Made by a program: the position numbers and the translations under genes. Below the pieces are notes generated by a model. That model saw only the letters and a program-made list of their open reading frames with translations. It was not told the origin of the DNA and did not search any database. A DNA stretch of 64,000 nucleotides. Source: Daucus carota subsp. sativus (lineage: Eukaryota > Streptophyta > Magnoliopsida > Apiales > Apiaceae). Shown here piece after piece: positions 59,164 to 64,000 of this stretch. Location of the stretch: the NCBI RefSeq assembly GCF_001625215.2, contig NC_030381.2, positions 5,357,131-5,421,130 of the forward strand, in the 5' to 3' direction. How positions within the stretch are numbered: position 1 is the stretch's first letter; each line of letters begins with the position of its first letter.

Positions 59164-60879
59164 CTAGCCTACATGTAATAATTTTCTAAAAAATTCCCAC
59201 ATAACAGGACCTTCAGGGTGAATGTTAACAAAGTATTTGACAAACCTTGCATCTGAAGACACAAGTAATGTGCTCACTGTAATATTAGGTTTTGATGCGC
59301 CTTGCTTTCTTAACCATGCATACATCGAAAGCCTAAGCTTGATCCGTCCTATATCATAACATAGGTATGATGGAAATGTCACAATAGATTCTGGTGTGTA
59401 ACCTAAATAGCTTCTTAAACAATCAATCTTTTCTATGAGCACCTCTTTTGACTGGTTCAGCACTGATGGGGCATGTCTGATCATACTTGACACAACACTG
59501 CAGTCCAACCCGGCTTGTACCAGGCAATCAAATCTTTCTTGTAACTGGTCTCCTCTACCTCGGAACTCTTTCCAGGCTTTCGCCATTTCTTCTGTATTTT
59601 CTAAATAGCCTAAGCTTAATAAAAAGTTTGTTTTCTCCAGAAAATTACTAGGATTCTGGAGCTTCGTCTGTTTAACACTTGCTACTTTGGAAGCCAAACT
59701 GATCAACTTTGAAGTATCTTCCTTTATTATGTGACATAATGTAGCTTTATCAACTTCTAAACTCTTCAGAACAGTCCTGGGACCTTTCAGAGGATGTGAA
59801 CCAAGTAAATGCACTTGATCAGTCACAACTTTAGCAATTGCTTCTGTTTCCATTCCTATCTCAGACATAAAACTTACTGCTTTCGCAAGATTTAGTGCAT
59901 ATTTTGCAGATAACAATTGAGGATTTTCTGAGAACAACGAGTAAACTTCACTCATCTCAAGACCCAACTTAATTAACCCACAAACCATTATATATAACCT
60001 CTTTCCAGAACCCTCAAACAGCAACAATGGACTCGTCTGAAATAGGAGTCCCATCTGTATATCATTGTAACCAACATCAGCTAAAAAATTAATCGTATCG
60101 AGCATCCTATTCCAATCATAAGTTTTAGAGTCAGATAGATTATCTCTAATCCAATCTGTTCCAAACCCTAATTGTTTGAGCTTTTGGAAAACCTGGACAA
60201 ATTGTACATCGCCAACAAGAAGTGAAGGGCAGCAAGTTACCAGCTTTATAACTGTAGGTCTACTCAGTCCTAACTCTTCATATGTACCGAGTTTCATGGC
60301 CAATATCCTATATTCATATCTAAATATTTCATTTGCTTCCTTAAACATCTTTCCAATCTTACTTTGAGGAATCCCATACTCACAGAGAACATGGAAATTC
60401 TCAAGTAAGATGTGATCATCTCCTAGAAAGAACAAGTCCCGCGGAAGAAGATGTTCCAATTCTGACGGAGACAAACCCAAACTCTCCAAAAAAGGCTCAA
60501 ACTCATTTATTGGATTATAACGGAAGAATTTTGCTAGAGCTCGCGATACATCCTCCTCACTGTCAACCTTACACAACAAGTTTTGAACAAAATGAGGTGA
60601 ATTCTTACTAATCTGCTCCGCATCCAGGTAGTGAAACCCTCTAGTACAATACAAGTAATCAAAAAGCGCAACTTGTGCCTCCATTTTAGCACCCCTCGAG
60701 AACCTAGAAGCAGCAACAGAACTCGAAGTTTCAACCGATTTCCTAACACATTGCTTACCCCTTTCTACAGACTCCGAATGCTGAAAACAGACAATTCTCA
60801 CAGAACTATATCTGGATAAAGGTTTCTCATACCCACAACCAGCATTAAAAACCTTGCAAATCTTGAATTGGGAAATCAT
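59164..60879 (-). CDS. mTERF-family organelle protein, MTERF18-like
   Basis: Plant mTERF proteins bind organellar nucleic acids and tune transcription, splicing or termination. This single-exon gene encodes 571 residues. The N-terminal 40 residues (MISQFKICKVFNAGCGYEKP) are poor in acidic residues, fitting a mitochondrial presequence. The rest consists of repeated helical mTERF units with LGLS-P and GF-D/Y-I-type phrases, for example LGLSPSELEHLLPRDLFFLG, LGLSRPTVIKLVTCCPSLLV and LGYTPESIVTFPSYLCYDIG near the C-terminus. Length and the C-terminal part resemble MTERF18 (SHOT1) of Arabidopsis, though I assign the subgroup only tentatively. It is convergent with the NPR3-like gene, with 326 bp between the stops. 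Confidence 0.85.
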   Translation of the reverse strand: MISQFKICKVFNAGCGYEKPLSRYSSVRIVCFQHSESVERGKQCVRKSVETSSSVAASRFSRGAKMEAQVALFDYLYCTRGFHYLDAEQISKNSPHFVQNLLCKVDSEEDVSRALAKFFRYNPINEFEPFLESLGLSPSELEHLLPRDLFFLGDDHILLENFHVLCEYGIPQSKIGKMFKEANEIFRYEYRILAMKLGTYEELGLSRPTVIKLVTCCPSLLVGDVQFVQVFQKLKQLGFGTDWIRDNLSDSKTYDWNRMLDTINFLADVGYNDIQMGLLFQTSPLLLFEGSGKRLYIMVCGLIKLGLEMSEVYSLFSENPQLLSAKYALNLAKAVSFMSEIGMETEAIAKVVTDQVHLLGSHPLKGPRTVLKSLEVDKATLCHIIKEDTSKLISLASKVASVKQTKLQNPSNFLEKTNFLLSLGYLENTEEMAKAWKEFRGRGDQLQERFDCLVQAGLDCSVVSSMIRHAPSVLNQSKEVLIEKIDCLRSYLGYTPESIVTFPSYLCYDIGRIKLRLSMYAWLRKQGASKPNITVSTLLVSSDARFVKYFVNIHPEGPVMWEFFRKLLHVG

Positions 60880-62160
60880 TTCTTCAACTAAAGTAACAAC
60901 CTTTCTTCATAAACCCTAATTAACATAACAATCTATGCAAGATAACTCAAAAGAATCAAATGGGCCACGCTTAATTTCTATAGAGATGCAAGAACTAAAG
61001 GAGATTATTGTTTGCAAGCTCAAGAATTCAAGTGGGTCAATCATATTTTTATAGAACTACAAGTATAAATGCAGGGACTTTAAGTTTCATACCTTTGTTG
61101 CTGACCATTTGCTGCTTATATGATTGTGCAAATACAAAATCAGAGCTTTGTTGATACAGTTCACAACTTCAAATATTTAGAAATGACTTTCATTCCTGGG
61201 CCGGCCAACAGAAACCCTATGATACGAGAGGTAGGAAATATTTAAAACTCTGACCTCTCTCTATTTCTTTTGTCAGATCTATATTTTGATTTTAGAAAAT
61301 ATTTTGATTTTAGAAGAATTCAGAAAATAAATTGATATTACTTTCATGTCACAAATTTTGTGAAATCAGAAATATATATACTGCACGTGTTCAAGAGGAA
61401 ACCGAGATAGATGGGGCCTCTAATCCAAGGTGGAATGAGAATCAAATAACAAAAAATATGATCGTATATTTTAAAAAATAATATAATATATAATTTTCAA
61501 TAAATTATATATTGAATAATATAATAATTTAAATACTAGTTTTTATAATTACTCAAGAAAAAAGCTGAAGGTCTAATTAGAAAGAAGTAAATAAAACCCA
61601 ATGAAATGAATATTACATTGATATATAATAAATATCTTAATTTTTTTTATTTTTTTAAATAAGAGATAGACGAGTATCCTAAATTTTTGTTAATAAATTT
61701 AATAACTTATTTTAACTTTATCAACTTGCAGTCGACAAATTTTCTTATAAATTTGTGAAGAACTAAAATAATCCTTGAAATTTATACTTTCAGTTTTCCA
61801 CTTCTAGAAGTTAAACATTTTCATGAGTTCAGATAATAAAATAACCTCCCTCCCAAAAAATAAATAATAAATAAATAACCTTCATTTGACATCTTGTTGC
61901 AACCATCACTCGTTTAGGCTCATCTCACCCACATGTGTGGCATTACACATCAGCCAAATTATAAATTTGTCCCTTTTTAAACTCCCAATCTGAAACAACA
62001 AGATAAAAGAACATGGCAACCACATCCATGTTGATAATAATAATGTGCACATAATATACTTGAACTGAAAAAAAAAACAATCCAAACACAAGTACCCACG
62101 TAAGCCTATAGTTCCTATGTTGACAGTACTTCTTTGCGGTTTTTTAAAACTTTAATCCCC
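60880..62160. other. Spacer upstream of the mTERF gene
   Basis: The proximal 250 bp is probably the mTERF leader and promoter; ATAAACCCTAATTAAC at about 60,909 is a telo-box-like motif. The rest is AT-rich with no gene. Confidence 0.5.
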
Positions 62161-64000
62161 ATTTAGTCCCCAATCCCCATCTCTCGAGTTCTTTTCTTGA
62201 CTGGCCATTTTACAGTTCTTGGATTGTGACTCAAACTTACAAAAACAAAGCACATTGACTAAACCTCACCATTTATGTGTTTATACAAGGTTTCTGTGTC
62301 TATAATTGATTGATACTGTTCATACTTTGAATATCTCAAATACCCATCTGTCATTTTTCTTGAAAATCTATTGGAGATAACTGGTGGATCAGGTAAAGGG
62401 GTTTTCTTTGATTTTATTGTTATTTAGCTTCTGGGTATTGATAAAGTTTGAAGCTTTTTGAGATTTATAATGATTTTGATCTCCCCTGGTGGGGTTTATG
62501 TTTGTATCTGCTGTGATTAGGTTGAAAAGAATATTGGGTTTCTTTTTTGGATCTCTCTGGAAATATGTAGTTTATAAATTGTTTTTTAGTGACCTGATTA
62601 GACTGTAGTTCAGTGTGCCTGGCTGCATAAAGAAAAGCTCAAGTCATATTTGTGAATGTATATTGTGGAGTGTTTTTTTTTTTTGGACCAAGTTGTGGAG
62701 TTCATTTTTCTTATATTGATGTTTGTAGCTTGTTTGGTTATATTTTTGTGTGTTATTGATCATAGTGAAATATGTGTTAGATGTGTGATATATATTTTAT
62801 TGATTCTGTGACAATTTATTTGGAGGTGTTTTTTGCTGCATATTTAAGTATAAAACTGATTTTGAATATGTGAAGATGTAGATGATTAATGATGTGAAGA
62901 AATTGTAATGCTGATCCACATAGGTGATGAAATCACATTATGAATTGTTTATTGTTTCGACTGTCTGTTATTTGCTTAGAAGATCTGACAACCATATTCT
63001 TCTTGTGATGAACATGACATCTATTGCCGACTGAGTTCTTCTCCTAACCTATTTAACAACAATAGCACATATATAGAACCAACACCTAGCAGGCTTCTCT
63101 GGCTTTAACAATTCATAAGGATCATTAATATACTGCCAGAACACCTTTGAATTTGATCAGTTGGTTAATTGGGTACTATTAGGGAAGATGGAATCATACC
63201 TTGCTCATAGTGTGGCATCATGATAAGGGTGGTACTTGGCTGACCTTTCTGGATTTTCCAAGTAACTTGTCTTAGAGATGATCTCTTATCTCCCATATCC
63301 GTCTACATCAAGGACAAATTTCATATAATAGTCTGGTCATTTAGTAACACTTCTATAGTCCTATCCATTGTAGTAATTGTCTGTTGTGGAGACACTTCCA
63401 TCTGCAGTACCTGTGCTTCAAAGAAAACTAGTTTAAGAGCTTTTAAATTTAATTTAATGCAGTTGATTGAAATTGACGGTTTTCCACCAGGTCAATGATC
63501 AAGAATAAGTTTGATATGCCGTATATATATGCAGACAGAGTTATAGATTGTTTGTCTTCAATTCTGTTTCGATGTTCTTGTACAGTTCATGGAAAAAATA
63601 TTAGCCATGTTGATTAGGCACCAACATTACTTTGTTCAGCCGCTACTGTGGTCACTCAAATCCCAAGGATTATCAATGTTAATTGTCGTACCTTAAGTAA
63701 GAAGAGTAAAGGAATGAATGCAACACAGGAAACATTGTGTCATCCTGATAGGCAGTCGAGAGTTATCATTTAAGCATATCCAAATTTACACAATGTGCAC
63801 AGGGTGCACTTGCTAAAATGATGTTTGATGAATCAAGTTTGTTAGCACTTGTTCACTTTTTTATGAATATAAGTTTCTGTGAACAACTTTATCTACTCAA
63901 TTATGTATTCTCATTTTTCATCCTGCAGGATGCTGGGTGGATAATGCTCAAATGGTTGATGTTATCACCATTTCCTTGAGAAGCAGCTTTATTATCTGTA
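62161..64000 (+). promoter_or_regulatory. Probable spliced 5' leader of a gene beyond the right edge
   Basis: A CT-rich stretch (CCCCATCTCTCGAGTTC) at about 62,178 begins a leader-like segment ending in GGTGGATCAG followed by GTAAAGGGG at about 62,395, a good donor. A good acceptor, TTTTCATCCTGCAG, ends at 63,928. The exon after it holds two overlapping short frames: ATG at 63930 (MLGG, then TAA) and ATG at 63944 (MLKWLMLSPFP, then TGA). Between these points no coding exon is seen. The interpretation rests on splice signals only. Confidence 0.45.

Noticed and set aside
1-64000. tRNA, rRNA, bacterial-type operons or phage systems
   Set aside because: None was recognised by eye; gene structure and repeats are those of a plant chromosome. 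A covariance-model search could still find small RNAs.

Overview
This window is nuclear DNA from a flowering plant, most likely a eudicot. The genes have many introns with GT/AG borders, the spacers are very AT-rich, and plant-only genes occur (NPR3-type salicylate receptor, OEP7, BOI-like RING proteins, mTERF18-like). Plant transposable elements are dense: Stowaway, Harbinger and hAT MITEs, Helitrons, an RTE-type LINE remnant and a Tat/Retand-type Ty3/gypsy element. I cannot name the species from sequence alone.

Layout. 1-13.2 kb: a local family of three BOI-like RING-finger paralogues in different states of decay. The first has a RING and four 54-bp coding repeats but a stop at the end of exon 2. 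The second is open but has lost the RING. The third is a broken 5' fragment. Between them lie a hAT-like MITE and a LINE remnant. 13.2-23.9 kb: MITEs, the 3' part of a UTP25-like gene (minus strand, 5' exons absent), an LTR-like fossil and a tandem-repeat field split by a hAT-like element. 23.9-33.9 kb: the best-preserved host block. NIFK-like (minus) and SmD1 (plus) are divergently arranged, followed by OEP7. This block was tandemly duplicated; the second copy then lost SmD1 by a 3.86-kb deletion, and its OEP7 is broken. 34.6-37.5 kb: the 3' part of a plastid SecY-type translocase (SCY2-like), 5'-truncated and frameshifted. 38-45 kb: Helitron ends, one Helitron carrying a glutathione peroxidase fragment, and several MITEs. 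45.6-55.0 kb: one young, whole-looking LTR retrotransposon with LTRs identical by eye and a 5-bp target duplication. 55.1-58.8 kb: an intact four-exon NPR3-like gene whose leader is interrupted by that retrotransposon. 59.2-60.9 kb: an intact single-exon mTERF gene, convergent with NPR3. 62.2-64 kb: probably the spliced 5' leader of a gene beyond the window.

Intact host genes are NIFK-like and SmD1 (pre-rRNA and pre-mRNA processing), OEP7 (plastid envelope), NPR3-like (immune hormone signalling) and the mTERF (organelle gene expression). I found no convincing new multi-gene system. The most interesting signals are structural: a retrotransposon placing its own promoter about 380 bp before the NPR3 start codon; a duplication-deletion-MITE history readable from paired copies; a Helitron with a captured GPX fragment; and two 5'-truncated genes (UTP25, SCY2) lying next to copies of the same repeat of about 190 bp.
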